Assembly (NCBI RefSeq): GCF_001649575.2
Contig: NC_051446.1
Span: 18,702,168 to 18,766,167, forward strand
From: Kryptolebias marmoratus
Taxonomy: Eukaryota; Chordata; Actinopteri; Cyprinodontiformes; Rivulidae
DNA length: 64,000 nt
Direction of reading: 5' to 3'
Part shown: in pieces, positions 1-29,857 of the stretch
How the letters are laid out: each line of letters starts with the position of its first letter
How positions within the stretch are numbered: the stretch's first letter is position 1
The notes under the pieces: generated by a model
The model's input: the letters and a program-made list of their open reading frames with translations, nothing else
The model's database searches: none
What the model was told of the DNA's origin: nothing
Translations under genes and position numbers: made by a program

Positions 1-1823
1 CCCCCCCCCCCCCATGTTCTCCTTAAACTCCCAGCCTCTTCTCTCAATAAGAGTTCTGTCAGCCTCCTCGTGTTCCTTTCATCCACACGTCAGTCTTTTG
101 TCTCCGGCACCTTTTTTGAAGGTTCACGTCTGCGCCAGGGCCCTCGGATTGTTTGAAGATCGTGTGTGTGTGGTTTAGATTGCTCTGACATAAGTTGCCG
201 ATTTAATGTCACTCTACACCTCAAGACTTTGTCATCTGGTAGATTTTTGTTTCTCACCCCCCCCCCTCTCTGCTTCAAACCGGAACGCTCTTTGAAGTGT
301 TGATAATTGAAGCAATATAATCCATTGAAGATAATTAAGACACTCTCGTTTAATGAATTCAGTTTTGAACCGAAACCATTACTCTAACCTTGTGCTGTTT
401 TTTTAATTTAGCACAGTAGTCACCTAAAGCTCGTTGACTGTCTGATAATTTAACGCCTCCTTTGTTTTGCCATTCACACTTAAACAATAGTCAATCATTC
501 TATTTGTTCGCTCGGCGAAAAGGCCAATTTTCATAAATATAATTTAAAAATCCAACGTATCCTGCGATAATAGTTCACAACTTTTTAATTGCTGCTTTTT
601 TTTTTTTTTCTCCCTCCAGTTTTAAAAATTTGCAGATAAAAATAACGTGCCTCTGCCAGTTTGTTGACACTCTGTAGGACTTTATTCACTGTTTCTCGCC
701 TTTGGAAAACTGGAAAGATGATCCACAATATGAACCACAGGTTAACAAGGCTCGGGACAGAACTTCTGCTCCCTTGTGAGCTGACAGCTGCAGACGCTGC
801 GGACAAGTCAGCGTTCTTAATATAGCTCTTTGGAGTCCGCTCGGACCACGCAGATGCACATGTGCAGGGCGTGTGTGTAAACTAGAAAACAATCTTTGGT
901 TTTTATTCTGTTAGCTAAATTAATAATGAAGATTTCAGAAGGCTAGGGCTGCATCATTGAGGGAAAAACCAGGCGGAACCTGGTTGGACATTGGGTCAGT
1001 TTTAAGCCGGGGTTGGATATCGGCTCTTTTATTGCTCCGTTTTTGTCTCTTATCTCCATCCTTTTTATACGACCTCTCCCAGTCCTCAGCTTGATCTTAC
1101 TCTACCATCCCCACATGCAGACAGATTACAGTTACCACTAGACACAAATTTCAGCCAGGTCTTCTACTCTATTGACATTCCATTTGTTTTCCCCACAGCT
1201 GCTGCCGAGTTCTTGTTCAAATGGAAATTATTGGGGTTTCTTTCTATGCAAAGTTCCCTGACGTGACTTTCAGTTGTGAAATTGCCCAAAATAAAGCAGA
1301 ATACGGTTGAGTTTTTTGGGGATAAACGTTCTCTTTCTCTCCACTTTGCCTCTAAGGCTTACCAAAGTCTGCTTCTGCAAAGTCTCGGTTTGTCTCCGAG
1401 CGCTGATCGATAGCTTCGACAGGAGGAACTCTTGAACTTTTCACACACTTGACAACTTAAAGTACGACGGGCACAGCAGTGGCTGTACCAGAATCGCTAA
1501 GCCTGTTTGTAAAAGTTTATTTGATCAAAAAAAAAGTATAAACATTGCGAGTGTGAACATCTGTTTATCTAAGAGATTTTGAGCTTTTCTAAATGGATCA
1601 GTCAGACTTAATCAATGACTCATTTGAGATTCAAACTTTGTGTGGCTTGTAGATCACCTAATATTGCTCAAACGGTTTTGATAAATATAACTCCTTTGAC
1701 CATAACTGTTAAACAAAATGGTGAATGTTCTGTTTCTCAGCTGAAGTCAAACAACAGATTATTGTAAGGGAGGGAACGGACGCAGGTGTTTTATCTAACT
1801 GTGCTCTTTTGTTCTGAGCACAG
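1..1823 (+). other. adk: adk intron (partial)
   Basis: Non-coding sequence upstream of the first recognisable adk exon. It opens with a run of 13 C bases at the window edge. I looked for the preceding adenosine kinase exons and did not recognise any, so this is read as one large intron running in from the left. The short open frames here lack splice context and family similarity. Confidence 0.7.
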
Positions 1824-2261
<438 letters not shown>

Positions 2262-3085
2262 TGAATCTGAACTCTGCACACATCTTCCCCACTAAACACT
2301 TAAGCTTTCAGGGTTTTTTTTTTTTAATGTATATTTCTTTTTTTAATTATTTTTCTTTTTAAACTGACTTTTGGGGACTAATTTCTGCTGCTTGACTCCT
2401 GGATCAAGCTTTGAGCAGCTCAGATGTTGTAAGACGATTCAGTCAGTGTACTACCATCCATCATGGGACTGTATTTATGTACAATGCAGCATTCCAACAA
2501 AGTGTGTCTTTTGAGAGTCAAAAAGCTGAATTCCTGCAGGTTTAAACGGGCGGTAAGTTTTGAAACAGTCACTAGAAAAGAGCTAATCACTATTCTTGTG
2601 CTGTCTCTGCATTTCCTCACCATCGCTTTGAATCATTAATCCTGGTGTTACCGAATGATGACTTATTTATTCATACACTAAAGACACTTACAATGAATTC
2701 AGAGCAGCTTAAAACTATTTATTTTTCTGTAACGATTTAGTTCCCTGCTCCTTTATTCAGTAGTTACAGCCAACTTGCGGTCAAAGAATTTAAATGAACA
2801 TCCGCTGAACCGTCTCTAGACAGGATGTGCTTTTCTTTTCTTTTTTTTTTTTTCCTCTGTAAGTTTTAAACTGTTTTTTTCTTTCTTTTGACAGTAAATT
2901 GCAGATGACGCATTTTTTGTTTGAGCCTTGGAGTCACAAGGACGTAAAAGTGATGCATAAGTGGTGTACTTTGTGGGTTTTAAAGTACAGGTGAAAAAAC
3001 CGGCAGGGTACAAAGTTTTTATCCTAAATGCCTGCAGGTGGTACGTTTTGTGATTTCGTGTAATAAAACGTATGTTATGTAGCCA
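2262..3085 (+). other. adk: adk 3'UTR
   Basis: AT-rich untranslated tail after the adk stop, with several homopolymer T tracts. The best poly(A) signal is AATAAA at 3062-3067, so the transcript probably ends near 3080-3090. The end point is inferred. Confidence 0.6.
3062..3067 (+). promoter_or_regulatory. adk: adk poly(A) signal AATAAA
   Basis: Canonical AATAAA about 800 bases after the adk stop, followed by T/GT-rich sequence. It is the only good candidate before the intergenic repeats begin. Confidence 0.6.
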
Positions 3086-3245
3086 CTTCAGAATGTTCTT
3101 TAATATGTGCTGCAGATGTTATTACTGGTGGTTTTCTATTTAGTGCCTGCCGCCGGAAGGAGGAAGGGCGATCATGTTTTTGCCCCTGTCTTTGTGTGCG
3201 TTTGTCTGATTTGAATCACTCCCAACACGTCCGCCGAGCTCCGAA

Positions 3246-3655
3246 TGATTGCGCAAGATCTGTGTTTAAAACTTTGCCATTAACTATTCAAGCTGACTGT
3301 CTGTCTGTTAGCAAAATACCTCATGAACCGCTGAACGGATTTTAATGAAATTCTCAGAAAGTAATCATTTTGTGTGCTTCTAAAGCTGATTAACTTCTGG
3401 GATCAGTTGAATTCAACATGGCTGCCACAGCCACCTGACCTTAGGGAGCACAGAAATGTCTATAACTCAGCAAATTTTACAGATATTTAGCTAGAATCTG
3501 GCGTGGTAGTAGCTGAGGGTCGTTCCCAACACATACTCTGAGCACTATCACATCCCATAATGTTGCGTGAAATCATGCATAACATCATTCACTATAAGCT
3601 GTAACTACGACTCTTCTCGCTGTAGGATGATATGCATTCCTCCAAGGAACATTAG
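3246..3655 (+). repeat. dispersed repeat family, copy 1
   Basis: Member of a family found repeatedly in this window. Landmarks in this orientation are CTGTCTGTCTGTTAGCAAAA, ATGAACCGCTGAACGG, TTTTAATGAAATTCTCAGAA, the phrase ATGGCTGCCACAGCCA, and a GCATTCCT end. Other copies, mostly inverted, lie near 28985, 33040, 33480, 41400 and 50325. No coding potential is seen and the class is unknown. Confidence 0.7.
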
Positions 3656-4228
3656 GGTTTTAATATTTCTTAAAGTGACAGTTACAACAATACAGAATTT
3701 GATGCAACTGTTTTGTTAGCATATAAAGAAACAAACGTCACGTGATATTCCTCCTCCAATACAAAATCAGTTGATTTGTTTAACCAACAGGTGATTTTTA
3801 AAAATGTTTTATTTATTTAACAAAGTTCACAGAGTTTGTGAAGTTCCCTATTTAATCAGCAGGGCCGTGTCATGCTGTTCAACTATCTCTGCCCCCCCCC
3901 CACTTCAGTTCTGGTTGGGGTCCTAACCTGACTGGACCCTCCGTGTCTGCGGCGTGGCGCTGCAGGGCTGTAAGAGATCATTTTTCTCACTTTAAGGGAT
4001 TAGTGGTCGCTCTTCGCCACGACCATTAAAAGGGGCCCGAAAATTAGGCTGATCCTTCGCACCCAGCTGTGCTGTCGCTTGGGGAGGGGGGGTGGAATCA
4101 GACGTTGGGCCCCTCCGCCTCAAAGCCCAGAGAATTGTCGGGCCCGAGTCTGGAGAGCTTAAAATAATTCAGCACTCATCTGTTCCACACAAGAACATTT
4201 TTGTTCCTCTTGAAAAACTTGTCACATC

Positions 4229-4262
<34 letters not shown>

Positions 4263-6100
4263 TTTTTAGCACATCCAGGATGTTATAAACCCCGTTTCCC
4301 TGCTGGGATTTTGAGTTTGCGCTAATTTTGGGTCATCTAGGTAAAACCGTTCTCCAGCCAAAATGTTATTTTACAACTTAAGAGACACTTTTTTTTTTTA
4401 AATCACCACTTTTTTTTTTTTTTTTAAGGTTTTACACAGATGCGCTTTGAAAAGGGCCACATTTCTGATTGGGCAAGATCACACTCGGTGGCAGCTGGTT
4501 CATTTGCTTCTCAAGATGACAGATGGCAAAACACAAACACAAAAAGAGAGAGCCATGATTAAGTAATGAGAAAGCCTGCCACAATAAGGGAAACTACTCC
4601 TCTCACTTTTCCCTGACAAACTTTTACGTCGCGCGCTCAGTGGAGGGAAAGAAAATTTGAAAAAGTCCATTTATTCTGATGGGCAACCCACTGCGGATTT
4701 AAGCCCGTTAACCATTTAAAAGTGTTTGATTTGAGCCTTATCCTGTCCACAGAACCTCATCTTTTGCATGTTTGATCCGAATACATGTGCAACTTTGTAC
4801 TGGGGTCAAAAGAATCTGGTCTTTGCGACAAGTGAGGCTGCGAATCTGATTTTTATTTTTTATTTTTTTAATGCGAGCAAAAGGAGTAACTGGGGTCCTG
4901 GCCAGTGTTTTGCCCCACAGATGGGCAGCAGTGTTTGTGAACACCCAGTGTGGCAGTTGGCAGGGATTGACGAAGATTGTAGGGGTGGATTGGGGTGGGG
5001 GGGGTGGGCAAACTCCAATGGCACATGCTCCAATTCAAATTATCCCTGGACCCCGTGCAGCAGTGGAGGACCTGCTGGGGGCCCGGGGTGGCATTCATTA
5101 CAGCCAGACACAGGCAGGGCTTTTTTTTTGGTCAGCCCTTTCATCGTGACACCACTCCTAAAAGCCTCAAATTCACCCTCTCTTTATTCACATTTCACCT
5201 GCTGTAATGCGTGTATTTGAGCCCTACAAAAATTAATAATAATAAAAAAAAAACAAATCCACCTCAATTGAGCGTTATATTTGCCCGTATTTACCAAAAA
5301 TAAACCAGTAAACAGATGCGAATGAATGTCAATGAATGAAAGAGCAGGAGGATGTTAAATTTCATAAATGTGAGAAATGAATACAGGTCAATAAAAACAT
5401 CAAAGCGAATGAGGAGAATGATGACTAGACTATTAAGGCTTGTATTAGTCAGATGCAAATCAAATTACACATTAAATGTGCCTCTACAGGGGGAGAAACG
5501 CTTTCATTTGAGGTCTTTTTAAAAAGCTGCTCATACTGTACTGTATGTGTTTCTAATCTGATGAGAAGTAACCAATTATCTCACTAATTACATCTGTATT
5601 ACTGCATGAAAAATGATCTTTCTGGTGCTTCTATTGCTTCTGGAGAGCTGAAACTTCAAAAAAAATTAAATAAAAATGCAATCATCTACACTGTTTGCTA
5701 AAAAATGAAGAAAAAAAAATAGTGCTCTTATCATCAAGCTTGTTGAAGTTAATTAACTGATTAGGGTAATATCCATGAATAAAAGTGGTCAGAGGAGGAA
5801 ATTTCAAAATAAGGGTTTATGCCAATCACATTTAAGGCATAAACCTAACATGAATGGAAGTTTAAAATGCCCACAGGGCGTTGATGTTAATAGGGAGTGT
5901 TACATAAAAATGTTGAGCAGCCTGCAGAGGCTAATCCACTAAAAAAAAAAAAAACATGAAGTGTGAAAATGTTCCTCTTGGCTCATCACTGGACGTGCTG
6001 ATGGAGTGGTGGTGGAGGGGGGGGGGGAGAGAAGTGAAATTGACAATATCATTGTAGGAGCGCACTAAAAAGGGGCGACGGTCCGCTCCACTACACCGAA
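3656..6100. other. adk-kat6b intergenic region
   Basis: No gene recognised. It holds a (TA)n run at 4232-4258, many A/T homopolymers, and a 150-codon open frame at 4768-5220 that I reject as chance. The stretch 5250-5950 is unusually AT-rich and even in composition, with an octamer-like ATGCAAAT near 5452. It might be a conserved non-coding element, but that cannot be judged without other genomes. Confidence 0.5.
4232..4258. repeat. (TA)n microsatellite
   Basis: About 13 TA units in the adk-kat6b intergenic region. Confidence 0.9.
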
Positions 6101-6910
6101 GTAGGGATGTCTACAGTGGAGGAAGAAGAAGAAGGGGGAGGGTACCACTTTGTCACAGGCTGCTATGTAGATTAACCTTTCAATTAGTTGTTATCAGGTC
6201 CTCTCCATGTCTCGGCGCGAGCTCCTCAGCCCTCGCCTCGAGACGGCCGAACCTCCGCCTGAACCGCTCGGATATGTCGCTTCGCATTTAGCCTTTCGAC
6301 GTGATAATGAAGAGGAGTATCCGAGGAGGGGGGAAAACTTGAAGACTACCAGCAAATATTTACGGTAGCCCGTACTTTCTCTCTCTTTTTCTTCACCCCC
6401 CCCCCCTTGTCTGTGTGTTTTTCTTTCTCTCTCTTTTCCTCCTTCTTTTCGCCTCTCGCTTTTTATGTTTATCTTTGCATGAAACTTAGCCGTTAATTCG
6501 TCCGTATCCCTCCGCCGCCCGCTGGCAGACTCGACCAGGCTGTCGAAGGTAGAAACCCACCAAACGGGCTGTTTGTCTTTATTTCTTTCTTTTAAAATAA
6601 TATAATGTACGGGGGAAATGGGAGCTAGCGACAGAGAAGCAGTGATGAAGGAGGTTCGCTCCCAGCTGCCGTGTTAACTTGTATTCCCCGCTGAACATCT
6701 TTCTTCCCCCCCCTCCCCCTCCAGGGCTCAGTATTTGTCCTCATCGGAGATATTTGATAGTTAATGGTGATAAAGAGGTCATGCCATCATTGCACGGCGC
6801 GCACGTACACCGAGCCTACTTTTTATTTTAAATATATATATATATATATAACGTGTATTTATCGCTCCACTTCATTGCCACTGAGTTTAAACGTTTGAAC
6901 GCCGGGAAAA
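6101..6910 (+). promoter_or_regulatory. kat6b: probable kat6b promoter / 5' leader region
   Basis: Locally GC-richer DNA with several CG dinucleotides (for example GCGCGAGCTCC near 6220 and CCGCCGCCCGC near 6512), unlike the AT-rich flanks. A possible non-coding first exon could end at 6548, before GTAGAAA, but this donor is weak. A (TA)n run is at 6832-6850. Assignment rests on composition and position upstream of the kat6b start exon. Confidence 0.4.
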
Positions 6911-6977
6911 NNNNNNNNNNNNNNNNNNNNNNNNNNNNNNNNNNNNNNNNNNNNNNNNNNNNNNNNNNNNNNNNNNN
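6911..6977. other. assembly gap (67 N)
   Basis: Run of 67 N between kat6b-proximal flanks. True size and content are unknown, and part of a leader exon or promoter could be hidden here. Confidence 1.
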
Positions 6978-8457
6978 AAAAAGACGATATCTTTTAGCTG
7001 CGTTTTTTTTTTAAAGCCTGCAGAAATATTGAACATTTCACGCGTTCCGCTTTAAGCCAACCTTTAGCAGTTTTTTTTCCTCCTTTTTTATGCAAACAAA
7101 TGATCGATTTAACAAACAGCCAATTAAAGTCCAAAACGATCCAAATCACTTTCAAGTGTAACCAACTGTTTCAAGGAGGAATCCGGAGTAAAGGTGGGCC
7201 GGAGTTAAACGCCATGCAAATGAGGTTAAATATTTATCGCTGGCGATTACCACGCGGCCAGTTTGTATCTGTTACAGCGCGTTTGTAACTTATTAACAAC
7301 CCGTCATCCCGCTCGGAGCCGTAAATTGGGTTTTTATGAGCGTTAGAGGTGAATGATATCGATTCATCACCGGAGGCACCTTAAGAGGCGGGTCAACCGA
7401 GTGAAGTGACAGATCACACAGCCAGTGCCGTGCCTCTCGGAGTGAGCTCATACATAAAGATTGACATGTGCTTTATCAAACCAGAAATCGGATCTTGTCT
7501 TTACAGCCAATAATTGAAGTTGCCGGGGAGGGCACATTAGTGTAGGTAAGGTTTAATGAGACTCCATTGGATTGTAATCAGCGTCATGTCGGATTCATGT
7601 AAACTACAACATTGTAACAAAATGGCGACTGTTTAGGTGACATCAGTAACGCTGGGAACGCTGACATTTATCAGCTCAACTGAGCGGAGCACAACTCCCC
7701 GGGTTTGTTACGTTACTTGTTACCGGTTTTCCGCTTTTGTTTTGTTTTATTTTTCAAATGTATTTGCGCTCGTCGACTGAATGTGGTCGACTCGAGCTGT
7801 CAGGGGGGGGAAGAGAAAAAAAAAAGAAAAAGTGAGCTATTGATTATTTATGCGTGCGTCGTTACTGCTCGCGCCGATCAGTTTTGCGTCGTTTTGTCGA
7901 GCTGTCAAAAAAAAAGTGGTCTCGCGCAGGCAACTAACGGTTAAACTTTGATTTATTTATTTATTTTTATTTTATTTATAAAAGCACTAATGCGTGTTTG
8001 CTTTCGGTTGTCGAGAAAGCGACACGACACGGTGATATTTTTAAACTTGTGAAAAAAAAAAAAAAAAAAGACAAAAGGAATCTGAAACCGAAAATTATTT
8101 ACGTGTCGAAAAAACGCCACACTTTTCCTGAAGTGGGTGGAAGTTTCTAGCTAAATGTCATAGAGTGGAAAACTTGCTGTTGTTGGCAAATCGTCTCCTT
8201 TTTGAGCAGGACATCTGGTTTGGTGTGCAGATTATAGTGTCAGACTATGGATTAAGTCACTTTGATTTCTTTAGCAGCCATGACAGCGCCTGCATCTGTT
8301 TTTGTCCATCTGTTTCTCGTGTTTTAGCACATCTTAAAAAGCCCTGCATTCCTTAGGCTTAGCCTTTACAGCCAGTATGCTATAAGCTACTTTTTATATT
8401 GTGTCTCAATATGTGTTTGTGTTTCTCCTTTTTTCGTTTTCATTTTGTTGTTTTTAG
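6978..8457 (+). other. kat6b: kat6b upstream sequence / first intron
   Basis: No coding exon seen. The part at 7180-7640 has balanced composition and several palindrome-like or homeobox-like words (ATGCAAATGAGG, ATGATATCGATTCATCA, AGATTGACATGTG), which resembles regulatory DNA. The stretch 7800-8090 is rich in A and T homopolymers. It ends in a polypyrimidine tract and TTTTTAG at 8451-8457, the acceptor of the start-codon exon. Confidence 0.5.
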
Positions 8458-8693
8458 ATCTGAGCTTGGATTCTAATAAAACACAGCTCCAGGTCAGCTG
8501 ATAACCTCCGCTGTGGAATTTACTTGTGCCAACTTTTCCTCGAGTTCACCCAGGGATTGAGAAGATATATTTGCGGATGCTGTCGTGGAACATAACTTCC
8601 TGGCCGTGCTAAGGATGTGGATGTACCTATTTTGCAGCTGCAGAAAGGGGGAACCTTTATGGATCACGTTTTTGTGAGGCTTATTGTTCAACC
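8458..8693 (+). promoter_or_regulatory. kat6b: kat6b 5'UTR with three uORFs
   Basis: Untranslated part of the start exon, between the acceptor at 8456-8457 and the start codon at 8694. Three upstream ATGs open short frames: 8577-8612 (11 codons plus stop), 8615-8677 (20 codons plus stop) and 8659-8700 (13 codons plus stop). The last overlaps the true start, with its TAA at 8698-8700. The main ATG has a strong context (ACCATGG). Such uORFs usually lower translation; that effect is inferred. Confidence 0.75.
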
Positions 8694-27418
<18,725 letters not shown>

Positions 27419-28231
27419 CTCTCTGCAGGACTGAGCTGCTTCTTTCTCACGTGCATTTGGCCGTTTGAACGATGCACTGATCAGGCCTTGTTTTTTTGTT
27501 TGTTTTTTTTTTCTCTCTCTGACGGTGTCTTTTTAATTTTTTTTTTTTGTTGTTATGTTTTATTACTTAAAAACCAGCAGCAGCACTTGTAAAGAATGCA
27601 AAAATTTTCATCAGTGAGTTAACTTTAAAGCTAACGTTAAAAAAAAAAAAAAAAAAATTCAAAAAGTATTTTTGTTCCTCCTGATGGGAAGCCTTACATC
27701 GTTATGATGAAAATCTATTTAATTAGTGTTAGTGTCTCTGATGTGTCTTTAGGCCAGGCGGGTTCGGAGCTCAGATGTAGAGATTTCATCAGTGCTCTTG
27801 CAGTTTTGTAGCAGCCTCAAATGAAGCCATTAAATGCTACAAGTGGAGATAGTGGCTGTTTGAACCTGTTCAGTGTACCTGTCTAACAGTGCTGACATTT
27901 AGTTTGTACTATACTCATGCCTTTGTATATTTAAATTATTGTACTTATTTTGTAAAGTGACAAAAAGCATGCTTCAGTCTCTGTTAGTGACAGTGCATTT
28001 GAGTAGTACTGTACAAGTGTTGTGCTTAATAGCAAGCCATTTAAAAAAAATATCTGGCCTTTTATTAGGTTTCCCTCCACAGGGACAAAGATGAAACTAT
28101 ATTTTGTTAAATCTAATGTAAAAAAAAAATGTAAACTTAGTCTTGTTTTCTGTTTGGTTTGAGAGGTTTTATTGCTATGTATGTATAATTCTGAAGCCTT
28201 TTGTAACAAATCTTGAGGCAGCTTTCTGTTT

Positions 28232-28237
28232 AATAAA
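28232..28237 (+). promoter_or_regulatory. kat6b: kat6b proximal poly(A) signal
   Basis: AATAAA in TTTAATAAAGCAGAC, about 815 bases after the stop. A second follows at 28370-28375. Confidence 0.6.
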
Positions 28238-28775
28238 GCAGACTGATTTCTGTCAAAAATAAGAAAGTATATCTCAGTGTTTGTACCCTGAAAATTCTAA
28301 AACATTTCAAAATGTCCAGAAGTGTGGCAGAATTTAAAAAGAATTAAATAATTATAATGATGAAATAACAATAAAGAAGATATAAATTTAGTCCAAAGTC
28401 GATATTTTACATAATGCCTTTAAAAGCTACGTTTTCATTCCATCTGTAGATTTGTTTTCTATCTTTATAAAATGTGGGATTTATATTTTACCGAATTGTA
28501 GAAGAATAGAGCCTGTGAATAGACCAAACTAAGCTAATGGATTGCATGTAAAACGCAACTTGTATTTGTGTTTTTATTTTCTTTTGTTTTGTTTTGTTTT
28601 TGGTTTTTTTGTTAATATTGCTCTTTTGTAGCCTTTGTACTTGTACAGAGTTGCTGGTAAGAACGGGAGGGAAATATCTGGCTATGTGCACTCGAGTCGA
28701 ACAGAATGACATTCTTGTATTTATGACTTTTTCTCCTTTTTGTCAGTCACTTAAAAATGCTGTACATTTTAGCAT

Positions 28776-28781
28776 AATAAA
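28776..28781 (+). promoter_or_regulatory. kat6b: kat6b distal poly(A) signal
   Basis: AATAAA in AGCATAATAAATTATG, preceded by a TGTACATTTT word and followed by GT/T-rich DNA with TGTTCTCGTTTG. Confidence 0.6.
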
Positions 28782-28984
28782 TTATGATTGACCATGTAAC
28801 TTAACGTGATTGTTCTCGTTTGATTTGAAACGTTTGCGGCGACAGATTTTCAAAAAATAATTGAAAATTTCAGTACTTCTCTCTCAAATTAGCTTAAATA
28901 TTGCCCTTTAAACTTTAACCTGTCGAAGTCCCAAAGCAGTAATTATGCAGGTTCTCATGCAACTCCTGTGAGACGTAATGGTAC

Positions 28985-29530
28985 TCGGATAATGTATTGA
29001 AGTCGACTCTCCGCTACTTCCACATCAAAATTAGCATCATCTGCGTCGGCCATCTTGGATTGGGTCGACTCCAAACGTTAATCAGCTGCAGATGTGCATT
29101 CAGTGATTAAATTCTGAGATTTTCAGTAAAATCCTTCCAGTGATTTTTGAGATATTTTGCAAACAGACAAATCTGACTCCAACAGTCAAAGGCAGCGTTT
29201 TAAAAACAAATCTTGCGCAATCAGTTAGATCTTGGGGTATGTGTTGGGGGCAGTGACTCTCGGCTACTACCACGCCAATTTTTAGCTCAGTATCTGTAAG
29301 ATGATTGCAGCTGTAGCCATTTTTCTTTGGGTTCGCCGAGCTCGCCTACCTGTGGTCATTTTTAATGGGGTCGACTGGGAAATGTTAATCAGCTTTAGAT
29401 GTAAAAATCACTGTTTTATTTTTTAAAAGTTTCATTAAAATCCATCCAGTGGTTCATGAGATATTTTGCTGACGCTGCAGACAAACGGACGTGGGTAAAG
29501 ACATTATCACCTCTTGCCTTCAGCGGTGGG
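28985..29530 (-). repeat. dispersed repeat family, copies 2 and 3 (inverted)
   Basis: Two partly overlapping copies in reverse orientation to the copy at 3246. Landmarks are GGCCATCTTGGATTGGGTCG, AATCCTTCCAGTGATTTTTG, GAGATATTTTGCAAACAGAC, then again GGGGTCGACTGGGAAATG, AAAATCCATCCAGTGGTTCA and GAGATATTTTGCTGACGC. No coding potential. The remaining gap to the next gene (29531-29857) holds nothing recognised. Confidence 0.7.
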
Positions 29531-29857
29531 CGATAACAGTGACAGACGAGGTTACCCACAGTAAATGTTTACAGTGCTTTAAAGGATTTAATAGTTAATT
29601 ACCTATCTACATATATATTTTATGTCAATATTCAGATCCTGGGAAAGTCAATTAGTCTAAGTCAGTTTAAATAAGATTAATATGCTTAGATTAGATTTGC
29701 ACTTGTAGGTTGGAGATTTAGGATTTAACTGGATGGGTCTCATATCTCCGGAGTCTTCCCCTTTAAAGACTTCTCGAATGACTTAAGAGCAGAAATTATT
29801 AAATGATGTGAAATTAGACTCGACATGGAGTGGTCCAATTTCCAACAAAGAGTGCAG

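Larger units (their letters stand above)
27419..28800 (+). other. kat6b: kat6b 3'UTR
   Basis: Long AT- and T-rich untranslated tail after the TAA at 27416-27418, with AAAA/TTTT runs near 27640. It has three AATAAA signals, at 28232-28237, 28370-28375 and 28776-28781. The UTR is likely about 0.8 to 1.4 kb depending on which is used. Confidence 0.75.

Noticed and set aside
4768..5220. 150-codon open frame with Gly/Trp-rich middle
   Set aside because: No family similarity, no splice context, overlapping open frames on both strands, and homopolymer tracts inside; chance ORF in intergenic DNA.
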